DNA from: Neonectria sp. B-13
Taxonomy: Eukaryota > Ascomycota > Sordariomycetes > Hypocreales > Nectriaceae
Direction of reading: 5' to 3'
Assembly (NCBI GenBank): GCA_002682825.1
Contig: NOKP01000011.1
Coordinates: 744,420-808,419 of the forward strand
DNA length: 64,000 nt
The notes under the pieces were generated by a model. That model searched no databases. It saw nothing but the letters and a program-made list of their open reading frames with translations, and was not told where the DNA came from. A program made the position numbers and the translations under genes. Numbering within the stretch: position 1 is the first letter of the stretch; each line of letters opens with the position of its first letter. Below, piece by piece: positions 32,184 through 42,706 of the stretch.

Positions 32184-34326
32184 TCAATCCCACTCGACCT
32201 GAACAGGATCATGATTTCTAGAGAACTTCTGGCCCCCGAACCATAACTCAAACCGTAGGTCGGCCGGGGCCACAATGACACGGACGTCGAACACGCAGTT
32301 GTAGTACTTGTAACCTTTGCTAAAGCAGGTCCCACGTTTCTTCTTGAGCACAAGCTCGTGTTGCTGGACACCTGTGAGGTTGCTCTTGACCTGACATAAC
32401 TTTTTGACGCCCGCTATTGAAACATCAATTGGTAACTTAGTCAGCCAGATAACTTTTCCCATTAGGAAGGGGAAGTATGGAGAGATGGTCTGTCAATTAA
32501 CAGGACTCTATGAACACGTACCTTGCCGCAGACTTCGAGGGAGGACGTCAGGCTCGTTTCGTGAAATGACAATCTGAGAGTTCCAAGATCTAGTTGTCTG
32601 GCCAGGGAATAGCCGTATCACAAACTGCTTCACGAGTGGTTCATTCGGATCGACCGAGTCTCCCTGGTACCTAGGTTAATAACAAGTCAAAGTGAAAGAA
32701 AGAAAAGGGGTTCAATGCATACTTTACGAACAACCCACTGGATCTGGTTGACGGCCCATCTTTGGCTTGGATCATACTCATCCTGTTTAATCTCCTCATT
32801 GTAGTGACGCTCCGGGGTGTACAACTCGCGGACTACAACGCCGTAGCTTGCTCTCGCGATGTACGTGGCGAGAACTGGCTTATTTCCTGTCTCCATCTTC
32901 TGCTTGTGGTCTTGGAGAAGACCCCTCACAACGGTGGTTTGTGGATTTGCGCTTGCAATGACGCTGACATTGAGGGCGTTTGGGTGGCTGAATTGGGTGA
33001 AATGCCTTTTGATACGCTGCTGCACATATGCAGAGCTGCCTAGTCCTCCGGACAGAATCATGCGTGTCTGGACCCCATATCAGTTCGAGATCAGAGTGAC
33101 GGCTTAAGGTGTCATACCACTTGCTCATTACACTGGTTCTCTATCATCCAGTCCAGCTGCTCTTTTATCTTAGCTATGATGCTTTCGATATGGGGATCAA
33201 AGAGTGCTTGGATTTCCTCGCTGCCTCAAAGTTAGCCCATCTCGTCGTGCGGCTGAATATCAGAGTGGGAACTAACTTATCGAAAAGCATACACGCTCTC
33301 TCGGCTCTAAGCCCATCATGGCTAAATTGATGCTGCACGTTGGGCATTGGAACCTTGTGTACTTGGGCAAGAGATATAGGTTCGCCAATAAGGTGCTTCG
33401 TAGTCCTGAAGCGGCCGCTCCTCGTCATCCTTTTAGCGAGGCCGTCTGAATAAGCATACGGCACGTCGGGGTTGGCAGCTAGCCGCTGCTCGACGAGAGC
33501 CTCGAAAGCAGAGTCTATGAGAGTCGACCCTGTGCCGATACCACTGACCCCGGCGATCTGGGATATCTGAGGAATCCGATCGTCGACTGAGGTAACACGT
33601 ACCAGGGAAAGGTCGGTTGTACCACCACCAGCATCGACAGTTAAGAAGATGTCCCCAGCACGGAATTTGACTATGCCACTCTTGAGAGTGTCGACCGCAG
33701 CGGCTTCGGCCTCGGTCAGATCGATGTGTGCGGAATGCCGGACCCCTTCGGTGCCGAATCCGGCGTCCCGGATGATGGCCTTGAACGTATTGATGACATC
33801 CATGCCTTTCCATGTTGTAGGCACACTGAAAAGAAATTTAACAAACGAGTTGGTCCAGTTTTGTATTCCTGTCATTCTTTGGTAAGTGTTCTTGACATGG
33901 CGGTAAATCTCCCGAAGGTAGTCCGTAACGCATCTTGCGGCTTCTGCGCGGCTTGGGAGACTATCTGTCAATCCTTTCTGTATTGCCTCTTCTTGAGTGG
34001 CTTGATCAAGAAATATTTTGAAGAGACGACGCTCTGTCTTGCCGGGTAACAAAGCGGGGTCAATGACATCGCATTGGAACCCCCAGGAGGATACGGTATT
34101 GTCGTGGTTGTAGATGAGACGGGTTGGAGCTTTGCGTTCGCTTTGCTGGTTATTCCCTGGCCAGTTGTCGAGAACATGGATTCTGCCTTCGGGGAACAGC
34201 AATCCAACGCCTGCCAGCTCGTCAGCTGCCTTGCAGTGTATCTATACGGTCACGGCGACTTGGGTTCTCACCTGTGAACGTCGTACCGAGATCAACAGCC
34301 ACTGTGACGTCTGGTTTCTCAGTCAT
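32184..34326 (-). CDS. Hsp70-like ATPase (HSPA12-type, fungal)
   Basis: Six exons: 34326..34272, 34210..33277, 33220..33118, 33067..32723, 32663..32522 and 32413..32184, total 602 aa. Introns are 61, 56, 50, 59 and 108 bp. The actin-like ATPase fold is clear: phosphate-1 VAVDLGTTFTGV, phosphate-2 LTVDAGGGTTDLSLV and the adenosine motif LSGGLGSSAYVQQRI. The SYGVVVREL block of this fungal group follows, with a short beta-rich C-terminus (FDVRVIVAPADLRFEL) in place of the usual peptide-binding and lid domains. Such HSPA12-like proteins are expanded in moulds and not equivalent to cytosolic Hsp70. The last intron is long and its acceptor is chosen to keep frame (AATAG at 32414), so that junction is less certain. 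Confidence 0.9.
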
Positions 34327-34929
34327 ACTGAATTGACGCGGAAGCCGCTGAACGAACGGGTTGTGCGGTATACAATCAAATAAAGAGCTCCCGAGAGGTC
34401 ACTTTGCGATAGTTTCATCCATTAGAAATGAAAATCAGCTTCGTGGACAAGCCTGCGGGTGGGATAGCAGACACATGAACCCTTGAGGGCGAAGCTTTTG
34501 AGACAGAGCAGGGATAGCCGCGCCGGAAGTATCCATGAGAGAAAGCCACATGGCTTAACAGAGAGTGGGCTTGCCAAGGTCCAGAACGATCCGGGGCGGC
34601 GGTAAGGCTGTTCAGCCGGCTGAATAACGCCAGGTGAACAGAGCTGAGCGTCTCGTTGTGATTTCTGTTGGAATGCGGTTCTAAATGTGCCTTGATTTGT
34701 CTTCCCACTGTGCTGAGTCTGGAACAACCCTCGGAAGCTGATGGCCCCCCAAAGCTGCGAGAACATTGGTTGTTTTAAATTGGTATTGCTCCCTCCCGTA
34801 GCGAGCCTTTCCTTGGTATTTTCAACGTGTCCGTCATCCTAAGTGTCGCCCTTTACTACCTTGACCAATACTGGAGCTCCAGGCTACCCGAGTTCATCTT
34901 CCAACGTCGATTCAGAGAACGAAAGAGAT
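34327..34929. promoter_or_regulatory. divergent upstream region between the Hsp70-like and membrane-protein genes
   Basis: No gene is supported. The frame of the membrane-protein gene is open upstream from 34843 without an ATG (SPFTTLTNTGAPGYPSSSS), so a short 5' exon, perhaps starting at 34743, may exist. Confidence 0.4.
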
Positions 34930-36033
34930 ATGACTGTGACTTCGGCTTCGACTACGGGTTCCATGACTCCCCCGAAAGACCCCCGACTTGCGACCGTTGC
35001 GGTTGTTGGAGTGGCCATCGGCTGTCTGGTTGCTGGTTTACTCATCGGCATCGTCGCCGCATGGCTTCTTCGGCGTCGCACCAAGAGCCGCTCGAGGCAT
35101 CGCAGGAGAATGCGTGGCAGCGTAGGCAAAATCAGGATCCCAACGGAGCCGAATGACAGCATTTCGATGGCCCTGGGCCCCTCGGACAGCACGATCGAAC
35201 TGGAGCATTTCATCCTACAGCCGACACCTGACAAAGACATTGCTGGCAAGTTGCAGCGTCTGGAAGTCATCATGGAGCAACACGTCGAGAATTGCTATCA
35301 CTCCAAACCGATAGATGCCAACGTGGTGACTCTGGCTCAGACACTCGCAAGCATGGGAGTCAGCCAAAGCTCCTCGGGCTTCGAGGCTGGGACCGTCGCC
35401 GGCTGGTGTCTGCAGCCCAGTTCTCGTCAGGTGGCCCTTCAGCATGTCATCTCGTACATCATCTTCAGCAGCATTGACTGCAACTCTCGGAACCCCCTGA
35501 CGATTCTTCCAGGACCTGTGGCCGGCTTTCTCCGGTCGATTCGCCCGGTCGAGCAGTACCGAGAAAACCTGGACGGTAAGTACAATATTGATGTCTCATA
35601 TCTCGACCAAATGTCTGACGCCTCTTTCTTGCTAGCAATGTCGTTTGCCTTGACGAGGTGGCGCACCCTGTCCGCCTTGCTGCTTCACCCCAATCCCAAC
35701 GACAGAACGCCTCTCGAGCCGTCGGAGCCTGTGGTCAGGCGTCAGGCTCAGATCTTGGCCGACGCCATGAATGCTTTCCTCGGCCATTTCGTTGCACCTG
35801 ATCAAGACAGTCAACGGAAACAGCGCGACCACCTTCATGCCATGGTTATGGACGCCGCCAAGCTCGGTTATGCACTGTTCTCCCACACAAGTGACTGGCG
35901 GCTCATTTACAAGGACGAGGCTGCGGAGAGCGGCACTGTTGTCTGTGTTGGGCTGGAGAAGCTGAGCCACCGGGATGGGAGTCGGCTCACGTCGCCACAG
36001 CAAATGGTGGAGCCCCGTCTGGTTGATCTCTAA
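34930..36033 (+). CDS. single-pass membrane protein of unknown function
   Basis: Exons 34930..35575 and 35636..36033 give 347 aa. The 60-bp intron (GTAAGT...TCTGAC...TTGCTAG) is a multiple of three with no stop, but its splice signals are too good to ignore; removing it gives LDAMSFALTRWRTLS. A Thr/Ser-rich N-terminus of about 30 residues is followed by a membrane helix (VAVVGVAIGCLVAGLLIGIV) and a strongly basic stop-transfer patch (RRRTKSRSRHRRR). This predicts an outside N-terminus and a cytoplasmic helical domain of about 250 residues. The family is not recognised. It is divergent from the Hsp70-like gene and precedes the STAND-like gene in the same direction. Confidence 0.72.
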   Translation: MTVTSASTTGSMTPPKDPRLATVAVVGVAIGCLVAGLLIGIVAAWLLRRRTKSRSRHRRRMRGSVGKIRIPTEPNDSISMALGPSDSTIELEHFILQPTPDKDIAGKLQRLEVIMEQHVENCYHSKPIDANVVTLAQTLASMGVSQSSSGFEAGTVAGWCLQPSSRQVALQHVISYIIFSSIDCNSRNPLTILPGPVAGFLRSIRPVEQYRENLDGKYNIDVSYLDQMSDASFLLAMSFALTRWRTLSALLLHPNPNDRTPLEPSEPVVRRQAQILADAMNAFLGHFVAPDQDSQRKQRDHLHAMVMDAAKLGYALFSHTSDWRLIYKDEAAESGTVVCVGLEKLSHRDGSRLTSPQQMVEPRLVDL

Positions 36034-36531
36034 ACTTTCTTCCTCTCGGCCCCTTCCGTGATGTGGCGGGGATACTAGTGTCTGCGCTACGGGTCAGCCC
36101 TATTTATGGGGATCATGCGCTGCTTCGGGGTTCTGACTAGTGAAGAGATAGACATTTCAACAGATGCAAAAGACTAGGCCCCAAGCCGAGTTCCTCAGCT
36201 TCTCGACGCCCAAAATCAATAGTCAGCCGCCCTGTAAGGCAGCCATACTAGTATGCTAGTACCAAAGCCCTCAACACTCCGCCTCCATTCCCCAATCAGC
36301 CTCCCTACTTTGAGATGGGAGAGGTGAACGTCCGGTTGGGCGGGGCATACAGGAGCAAATAGTTATACAGTGAATGTGAGACACAGCCGAGGTTGTTCAT
36401 GGCATCAGACACATCACCGACCTTCTTCCTTCCAGGGAAGAGACTGATGGCAGTCCAATACTACGCAGCTTTCTCACAACTCTCCATTACCATCGGATCA
36501 TTCCACTACATCTATCTACACGAGTGGCGGA
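36034..36531. other. intergenic, no gene seen
   Basis: 498 bp between two plus-strand genes. No supported feature beyond a presumed promoter. Confidence 0.4.
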
Positions 36532-37703
36532 ATGGCCGAGATACTCCCAGTCGTGGGAGCCGTAGGTGCCGCACTTCGCGTATCATACCTCCTAGTCACC
36601 CTCGCCATCGAAAGTGGCCAAGTCAACGACCAAGTCCGCCGCAGCCTTGAGCTGGTTCGCACCTGCGACCGGGACCTCCAGCACCTCATCGGCCTGCGTG
36701 AAGAGTACTTGAATATTCTGGAACGGAAACCAGTAGAGCTCGAACGTGTCAACATGATCATCAAGGATGCGCACCGAGGACTCGCCGAGGTGTGTAAGAT
36801 TGTCGAAAAGTGCAGGCCAGAGGCAAACAGGGGCAAGATACCCTTCAAACGCAAATCGCGGTGGATCTTCCTCGACTCGAAGGAATTCCATAGCCAGGTC
36901 CCCGTCGTCAGCGGTCATCATCGTGCGGTGCTGAACGAGATATCTTTCCTACGGCAGATTGCTCTTCAAGTTCCGGCCCCGGCCCCGGTTCCGAGCCAAG
37001 TAGGAGATGAAAAGGCCAACTTATTGCGAAAGAAGACTGTTGTCATTGACAACATCACTCTCTTGGGCAACCTTATGGGGGGCAAAGCAGGCGCGCATCT
37101 TTGTTGTCTTACGATTCTATGTCCCAGCTAACATGTCCAGCAGTCAGGAGACCTGAGACCCTGAGACCGCAAGACTTGCCATCGGACTCTGGCCCAGTTC
37201 TGCTTCCCGACTCTACTCCCGATGACCGCGATACAAAATCCAGTCAGGGTTCCTATCTCTCTGCACCTCCACCATACCAAGCTGTCAATGCAGTCTATGG
37301 AGCGAGCGACGCCCAACCTGTCCAAAGATGCCACCAGGAGACATCATATAGCCCAAACAGATACCTCAACTCCGCCGACATCCAAGCGTTCAGACACGCC
37401 TCCAGCACATGGCATGATGCCTTCCAGCCGACTCCCCCTGGACGACCACCAGACTCGACGTCAGATCTTTACTTATCGGCACCACTCGAGAACCAGTTTG
37501 GTACAGGGCCGGGACTACCACAGTCCGGGCCGTCGTCGTCACTATCGTCTTCCTTAACGTACTATCAGCGAGGTCCTCCTCTGTCTTCCTCGGAGGAAAC
37601 GGAATGGTGGGATGAACCATCCACAGCGGCGACGCTGGCTCGACCACCGCCCATTCCCCCCAAGCTTCCGTCAGAGAGCTCTACGCAGGGATGGTCAATG
37701 TAA
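36532..37703 (+). CDS. STAND-type N-terminal-domain-like protein with proline-rich tail
   Basis: The first exon begins MAEILPVVGAVGAALRVSYL and continues with a helical region (QVNDQVRRSLELVRTCDRDL), resembling the N-terminal helical domain of fungal STAND/NLR-like proteins, although no NACHT or NB-ARC follows. A frame change near 37000-37143 must be an intron: 37000..37127 (GTAGGAG...TCCCAG) or 37103..37140 both keep frame. The second exon reads a Ser/Pro-rich tail with PPPYQAV, QRGPPLSSSEETEWWDEP and ARPPPIPPKLPSE, likely SH3/WW-ligand-like. Length is about 350 aa. One gene is the simpler model, but two separate ORFs cannot be excluded. Confidence 0.6.
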
Positions 37704-38108
37704 CGTCCCGCTGAAATAGGGCATAGCGCGTCGCTGTACGAATAGTGTGTGTGGAACTGGCATCGCGACGATCGCCAAGATCCATCCTTGGATTAGTGGG
37801 CAAGGGACGGGCCGCTGACCCTGGACTGATCCTGGCGACCAAGCAGCTAGGTGTGTTGGTAAGATCAATTGGCTCATACATCAAGGATAGCCATTATATC
37901 TAGCCATTAGAACGTCTCTCAATTAGCACACATTCACAGACCTCAAGCACTATTCAGCGTATACGTACTACAACTATGCAAACAGGAATTTTTATTTTGC
38001 ACTCAGTAAACAATGGTATCTTTAAACCCCATACGCCTAACCTATCGTAACATTTCGTCATTATTCATGTGAGTCGGGGACACTGGGTCCATTGGAGCCC
38101 GTTGATGC
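37704..38108. other. intergenic between convergent genes
   Basis: 405 bp holding the 3' flanks of two convergent genes; AT-rich from about 37960 to 38080. Confidence 0.45.
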
Positions 38109-40613
38109 TCAGCCTGTCTCACTACCGGAGCGAAACATCGACCTTGCCGCTAGGATGTCATTCTGCGGTCTATAACGTCCAAGAACTTGACACCGCTGAA
38201 CGGTGTTCTTGAGTACCTTGGTACTGTCTTGTCCCCTCATTCTCTTGTTCGGTACAACCGGCATCAGCGAGCGTCGAGACTGAGGAAGAAGGCATGCTCT
38301 TTCGAAGTCTATCAGCATCACCCTGCCAGTCTCCTTGTTGAGCAACGTGTTGGCCTTTCGCACGTCCATATGCACCACCCCTTCCATGTGTAGCTTCTGC
38401 AACGACCGCACCACTTCTTGTTCGAAACACTTAGTAGCTGTGCCATGTTTTGGCGAGCCTGAATTCGACATGCCCGGTATTGTGTCGAGGCCATCTCCCC
38501 CCCACGAGAGGAATGTCAGGTGCACGATATATACCCGAAGATCATAGTAGTAAGTCCGTCCGAGACCTCGGAGGTCAATGGCGCCTAGAAACACAGGCAC
38601 AATAGTGCCTTGGTACTTGCTCAGCCGCTCGTACACCGCCGCTTCGTGCTGGAGATCTTCCACGAACGCCGCCACGGTGCCTTTACTGACGAAGGTGTAG
38701 CCGTACTCGAGCAGCGTAACCTGAAACAGAACTCCGCGTGACCCATCCTTGCCAAGGCGGACCACTCCTTCATCTAGCGTTCGTTTGAGCTGCTCACCGA
38801 GGAGCCGGAGCCATTTGGCATGGTCGACCGGGTGATGGGTTGCGTCGCTGTGTACCTGATGGAGTGCCGCATTCGGACACATCTTGTCTAGAGCGTCTCC
38901 TCTGACCAGCCCACGCAGGCACTTCTGCGTGCAGTACTGGCGATCCGAAGGACTGGCGCCTTTGTCACCGCGAGGCCGGCGAGCCAGAATCCGTTGGCTG
39001 CGTCGTTGAGCCTGGCTTTGCACACCAGGCGCTCGCGGGGGCGGGGTCGGGGTGGCCGGAAGTCTTGCATCACCCTCATCCTCAGATGATTCTGGCGGCC
39101 GGCGAGTTGTTTGACCATCAATAGGCACCGGCCCATCCTCTTGCGCTCTGCTTCTGCGGAGGAGATAAGGCGATCGGTTGACATGGCGATATGTCCTCGG
39201 CTCGTAGTCCGGCGAGTCGGTTGGAACCGACCGCTCGCTGCGCGGGATCGATCGCAGCATCTCCTCATAATCCTCAGTCCATGTCTTCAGGCCATCCATG
39301 GCTCGCTCGCGCTCATCCTGCCCATGTTCACGCCTCTGCCCCGGCGGGCCAACAGCCATCAGGGTAAAGGCTAGAGTCTGGCTCACAGCCGTGCACGACT
39401 CGAAGGCGTCTAGGTGGGCCAGCACTTCATGCCCTGGCTCGGCTAGGTGAAAATAGAGCGTCTGGGGATCCTGCCAATCGATCTTGAGGAAGACGATCGT
39501 TTCGCCCGTCGTCAGCAATCCGTATTCGAGCCCTCCATGGATCATGTAGTGGAACGTCTGGGTGATGGCCGCCGTGGCAAGTCTCTCAGCATGATACTGG
39601 AATAACGCTTCCGGAGCGTCCTTGGTCGGCACTGTTGTTCGGTTGACCACTTCCTTGAGAATGTTCATTGAGCGAAGACCGACTCGGAGATGGGTAGGGA
39701 TGAGCTTATGGGGGGCTTTGTACTCTTCGACGAAAGCCGGACTCCGACCAGTCGACTGCTCTTCTTCGTACGTGTAAACGCAGATCTGATCCGGGCGGAG
39801 CTGGTTATGGTCTCGTCGGTCTTGGCCTGGGGTTCTCGGTTGCGTCGGCGGCTCCGGCGGCCCCTGTCGCTCAACGACCTCCTCGGCGCTCTCGCTGAGG
39901 GCGTTGACATGATTGTCGAAGATGATGCCAGCACCGATACCGAACTCGTTGCGAAATGATTCCTCTTCAATGAGACGCTGCACGATCGCCCTCACTGGAT
40001 CTTCCACACTACTATGCTGGAAACTCTCGAGGTCTTTCTCATTGGCGATCGCTGTTTGGGATATCCGGTTGCCGAGACCAAGGAGGAAAGCCCGACTCTC
40101 GAAGACTCTGTCGTGGTCGAGCAATGCTGAGTATATTGCGCCGAATGTCTTCGTCTGTTCTTCCAAGAAACCTGGCCAGGGCTCGAGGCGTGTTGGGCAT
40201 AGTTTGTTTCGCGGATTTGTAGTAGATCCCTTCGATGTCAGGCTCTTGTCCGTCTGGACCGAGAACTGAGTGAAGACAAGTTCATGGCAAGCGCGGAAGT
40301 ATTCGTCTAATGTTGTAGGTCGGGCTTGCTCATCTGCTACATCGGCTCGTTGGCGCTCTCGCTTTTCCTGTTTTTCTGCTTCCTCGGCTCGTCGACGCTC
40401 TCGCTTTTGCTGTTCTTCGGCGTCCTCGGCTCGTTGACTCTCTCGCTTTCGTTGCTCATCTGCTTCCTCGGCTCGTTGATGCTCTCGCTTTTGCTGTTCT
40501 TCTGCTTCCTCGGCTCGTTGGCGCTCCCGCTTTTGCTGTTCTTCGGCGTCCTTGGCGCGTCGTTCTGCGTCGTCCAGAAGACTTCGCAGCCTCTGCAATT
40601 CTGACTGCTCCAT
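38109..40613 (-). CDS. kinase-like protein with N-terminal charged 14-residue repeats
   Basis: Single exon, 834 aa. Residues about 22-95 consist of five to six tandem units of the type EEQQKRERQRAEEA, a long coiled coil. A middle domain (about 100-450; TLDEYFRACHELVFTQFSV, FVEEYKAPHKL) is characteristic of a fungal hypothetical family. After a disordered Pro/Arg linker the C-terminus is protein-kinase-like: GVVHMDVRKANTLL keeps the catalytic Asp and the metal-binding Asn, and MLIDFERA stands for DFG. The glycine loop and VAIK Lys are not obvious, so activity is uncertain. It lies beside a second kinase gene at 41100 in the same orientation. Confidence 0.82.
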   Translation of the reverse strand: MEQSELQRLRSLLDDAERRAKDAEEQQKRERQRAEEAEEQQKREHQRAEEADEQRKRESQRAEDAEEQQKRERRRAEEAEKQEKRERQRADVADEQARPTTLDEYFRACHELVFTQFSVQTDKSLTSKGSTTNPRNKLCPTRLEPWPGFLEEQTKTFGAIYSALLDHDRVFESRAFLLGLGNRISQTAIANEKDLESFQHSSVEDPVRAIVQRLIEEESFRNEFGIGAGIIFDNHVNALSESAEEVVERQGPPEPPTQPRTPGQDRRDHNQLRPDQICVYTYEEEQSTGRSPAFVEEYKAPHKLIPTHLRVGLRSMNILKEVVNRTTVPTKDAPEALFQYHAERLATAAITQTFHYMIHGGLEYGLLTTGETIVFLKIDWQDPQTLYFHLAEPGHEVLAHLDAFESCTAVSQTLAFTLMAVGPPGQRREHGQDERERAMDGLKTWTEDYEEMLRSIPRSERSVPTDSPDYEPRTYRHVNRSPYLLRRSRAQEDGPVPIDGQTTRRPPESSEDEGDARLPATPTPPPRAPGVQSQAQRRSQRILARRPRGDKGASPSDRQYCTQKCLRGLVRGDALDKMCPNAALHQVHSDATHHPVDHAKWLRLLGEQLKRTLDEGVVRLGKDGSRGVLFQVTLLEYGYTFVSKGTVAAFVEDLQHEAAVYERLSKYQGTIVPVFLGAIDLRGLGRTYYYDLRVYIVHLTFLSWGGDGLDTIPGMSNSGSPKHGTATKCFEQEVVRSLQKLHMEGVVHMDVRKANTLLNKETGRVMLIDFERACLLPQSRRSLMPVVPNKRMRGQDSTKVLKNTVQRCQVLGRYRPQNDILAARSMFRSGSETG
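40318..40560 (-). repeat. 42-bp coding tandem repeat
   Basis: Five to six imperfect 42-bp units encode the 14-residue charged repeat of the kinase-like protein. The unit core (cttttgctgttcttc + ggcgtcctcggctcgttg on the plus strand) recurs through the block. Copy number is likely to vary between strains. Confidence 0.85.
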
Positions 40614-40761
40614 GCGAAAGATTTAATAAAGGTGCTTGTCTGCCTGATAAGTCGGTAAAGCTGGATTCTTGTTAGTGGGCGCGGCCAGCTGAGGGGGGGA
40701 GGGATTCAAGCCTCCGTTGCGCGGGGTGACGCAAGGTGGATACCGAGACCACTGGATTACT

Positions 40762-40783
40762 AAGCTAATACCCTTATTAGCTT
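40762..40783. repeat. 9-bp perfect inverted repeat with 4-nt loop
   Basis: AAGCTAATA, CCCT, TATTAGCTT. One arm is the same word that is repeated in the adjoining tandem array. Confidence 0.75.
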
Positions 40784-40800
40784 GGCTTAGGCCTGTGCTT

Positions 40801-40912
40801 TTAGGTTAGCTAAGCTAATACTCGTTAGGTCAGCTAAGCTAATACTCGTTAGGTCAGCTAAGCTAATACTCGTTAGGTCAGCTAAGCTAATACTCGTTAG
40901 GTTAGTTAAGTT
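40801..40912. repeat. 24-bp tandem repeat, four copies plus a partial
   Basis: Units start at 40801, 40825, 40849 and 40873 with the sequence TTAGGTCAGCTAAGCTAATA+CTCG; the first has one change and a diverged partial copy follows at 40897. The array contains nested AGCT/TAGC palindromes. It lies about 200 bp upstream of the ATG of the kinase-like gene ending at 38109. Confidence 0.9.
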
Positions 40913-41099
40913 GACTAGATAAATCTCAAGCACTAAGTTAAACGATCAGCTTTAAGAATGTTACTGAGTCGATCACCAAAACCCCCATCAACGCCTGGGG
41001 CGTTGAAAGTAGCAAGTGGAGCGTGCTAATGCGATAGCCATAGTGTATGAACGGCAAAGAAGTCCATATCTCCACGGTGTGCCCTCTTAATATCGAATC

Positions 41100-42435
41100 C
41101 TAGTTATTCAGCCACGGATCCTCAAGCAACGCTCTCGCCGTCTTGCGGTCCTCGGGCCGCCAGGCCAGCATCCCTCTTACAAAGTTGAGGAACATCTCCT
41201 TATTCTTCCCATCGAGGACGAGCTCCGCCTTCTCCAGGCTGTTACCCTGAGGAATTGGAACATCCGCAATCCATTTTCCATCTTCTGAAAAGAACTCCTT
41301 GCTCCGAACCCCGCGCTGGAGCAGATCCGGGGGTGGTGGTCCCAGCAGCCCGATGACTTCTGCGAGGTGCGCGCGGGTTGTGTAGCCCTTCCCAGTTGGG
41401 TCGTCGCCGTGGAACAAGTGGCCGCCCTGAAATACATCCCAGATCATGGCGCCGACGTTCCATATGTCGGCCGAGTAGCTCCATGCCGCCTTGACCATGA
41501 CCTCGGAAGACCTGTACACGTTCGGCTGCGCGTCGTGGTTTCGCTTCACGTCTCCCCTCACAGTGGAGCCGAAGTCGCTCAGTACGGTTCTGCCGAAATC
41601 CTCGGGCAGGCCGAAGCGCCGGGACATGTAAATGGGGGCGCTGTCGACGTACTTGCGCGGTGAAGGCGTCTCCATCTCGTCCTTGACGAGGGCCTCAAGG
41701 ATCCCCTGGTCGACAATGGCGTGCAGGATGTTGTCTGCCTTGATATCTGCCCCTCCTGTGTCAGAACCGATATTCGGTGCATATGATGCCTGTAGGACGT
41801 ACCTGTATGAACGAGCTTGCACTCGGTATGCGTGTAGTCGAGGGCTAGGAGGAGGTGCTTCAAGCCGCCCTTCAGGAGCGCCTCGGAGAAACGCCCGGCT
41901 GGGTTTCGCTGGAGCAGATCCTTCCAGCTGTCCCACATGGGCCGTTGGACGAGGCATTGGTGATCTCCTCTGGGCTGGTGAATGGTGAACATGCCCAGGG
42001 CAGTTCTGACATGCCGGTGTCCCGGATGGGAAGGATTCACGTTGCCAATGGTCTCGTACGTCCGATACTCATCCTTGCATGTCTCTCCATGATCCCGCGT
42101 GAAGACCTTCAAGGCGACATAGTCGAACTCCCTAAGCTTCGTGTTATTCATCATCGCGTAAATATCATTTTAGTGGGAACATGCTGCAGGTTCCGGGCGA
42201 GCCAAACCGTCGAGGTTGTCCCAAACCCCAACTTCCCGAGGGCTTGGTACGTGTTGGAGGCAAAGAGGTCTCCAATGTTGACTGGATAGTAGTTTCCTGT
42301 CTTGAACTCGTCGAATTGCTCTTCCTCAAGCAATGCTGTCGCGGGAATGACCTCAAAACCAGCTGTCGGAAATTGCAAAGGGGCCAATGGAACTCGGCGA
42401 AGGAGGCCTGTTGCCCATTTCAGCAGTGGTGCCAT
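41100..42435 (-). CDS. SRPK-like serine/threonine protein kinase
   Basis: Exons 42435..42185, 42131..41803 and 41746..41100 give 408 aa. Intron 2 (41802..41747) is GT-AG. Intron 1 (42184..42132, 53 bp) appears to be GC-AG: no GT donor keeps the frame, while GCATGT...CTTAG joins WLARNLQ to EFDYVALKVF. Motifs are complete: glycine loop LGKLGFGTTSTVWLA, VALK lysine, catalytic loop LVHTDIKADNIL, LSDFGSTV for DFG, YRSSEV in the APE position, DIWNVGAMIWDV. This order, with short inserts and HTDIKxDN, is the fungal SRPK-like group, which is much expanded in moulds. The kinase looks active; substrates are unknown. Confidence 0.9.
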
Positions 42436-42706
42436 AGCTCGATTTTATCGCGGTGTTGGCGATGAGGAGGCAGATTGACATGTGCAGCAAAACTCAGTCT
42501 CTCGCGCTTTGGGCCTAGAGAGATATTGTGTGGACAGAAACTGGGCAATGGTAATCGTTAATCTTCATATCTTACATCTATATCAGAGAGGAATCTCGAC
42601 ACCTCACCGTGTCCCATTTCAATGATCGCATCATGACGAAAGAGTCCCTGTACAATTATATCAGCCCCTGCGATGTATGCAATTCGCTCATACAAGGGCC
42701 GCCAGT
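42436..42706. other. short intergenic region
   Basis: 271 bp of promoter for the SRPK-like kinase and 3' flank of the F-box-like gene; no other feature seen. Confidence 0.4.

Larger units (their letters stand above)
40614..41099. other. intergenic with tandem and inverted repeats
   Basis: 486 bp between two minus-strand kinase genes. It holds the 24-bp tandem repeat and a short hairpin listed separately; nothing else is seen. Confidence 0.5.

Noticed and set aside
36522..36545. Word resembling the 5' part of a tRNA (GGCGGAATGGCCGAG)
   Set aside because: It overlaps the start codon region of a good ORF and no acceptor or T-arm follows.
40801..40912. CRISPR array
   Set aside because: The 24-bp units are directly adjacent with no spacers, and the genome is eukaryotic.
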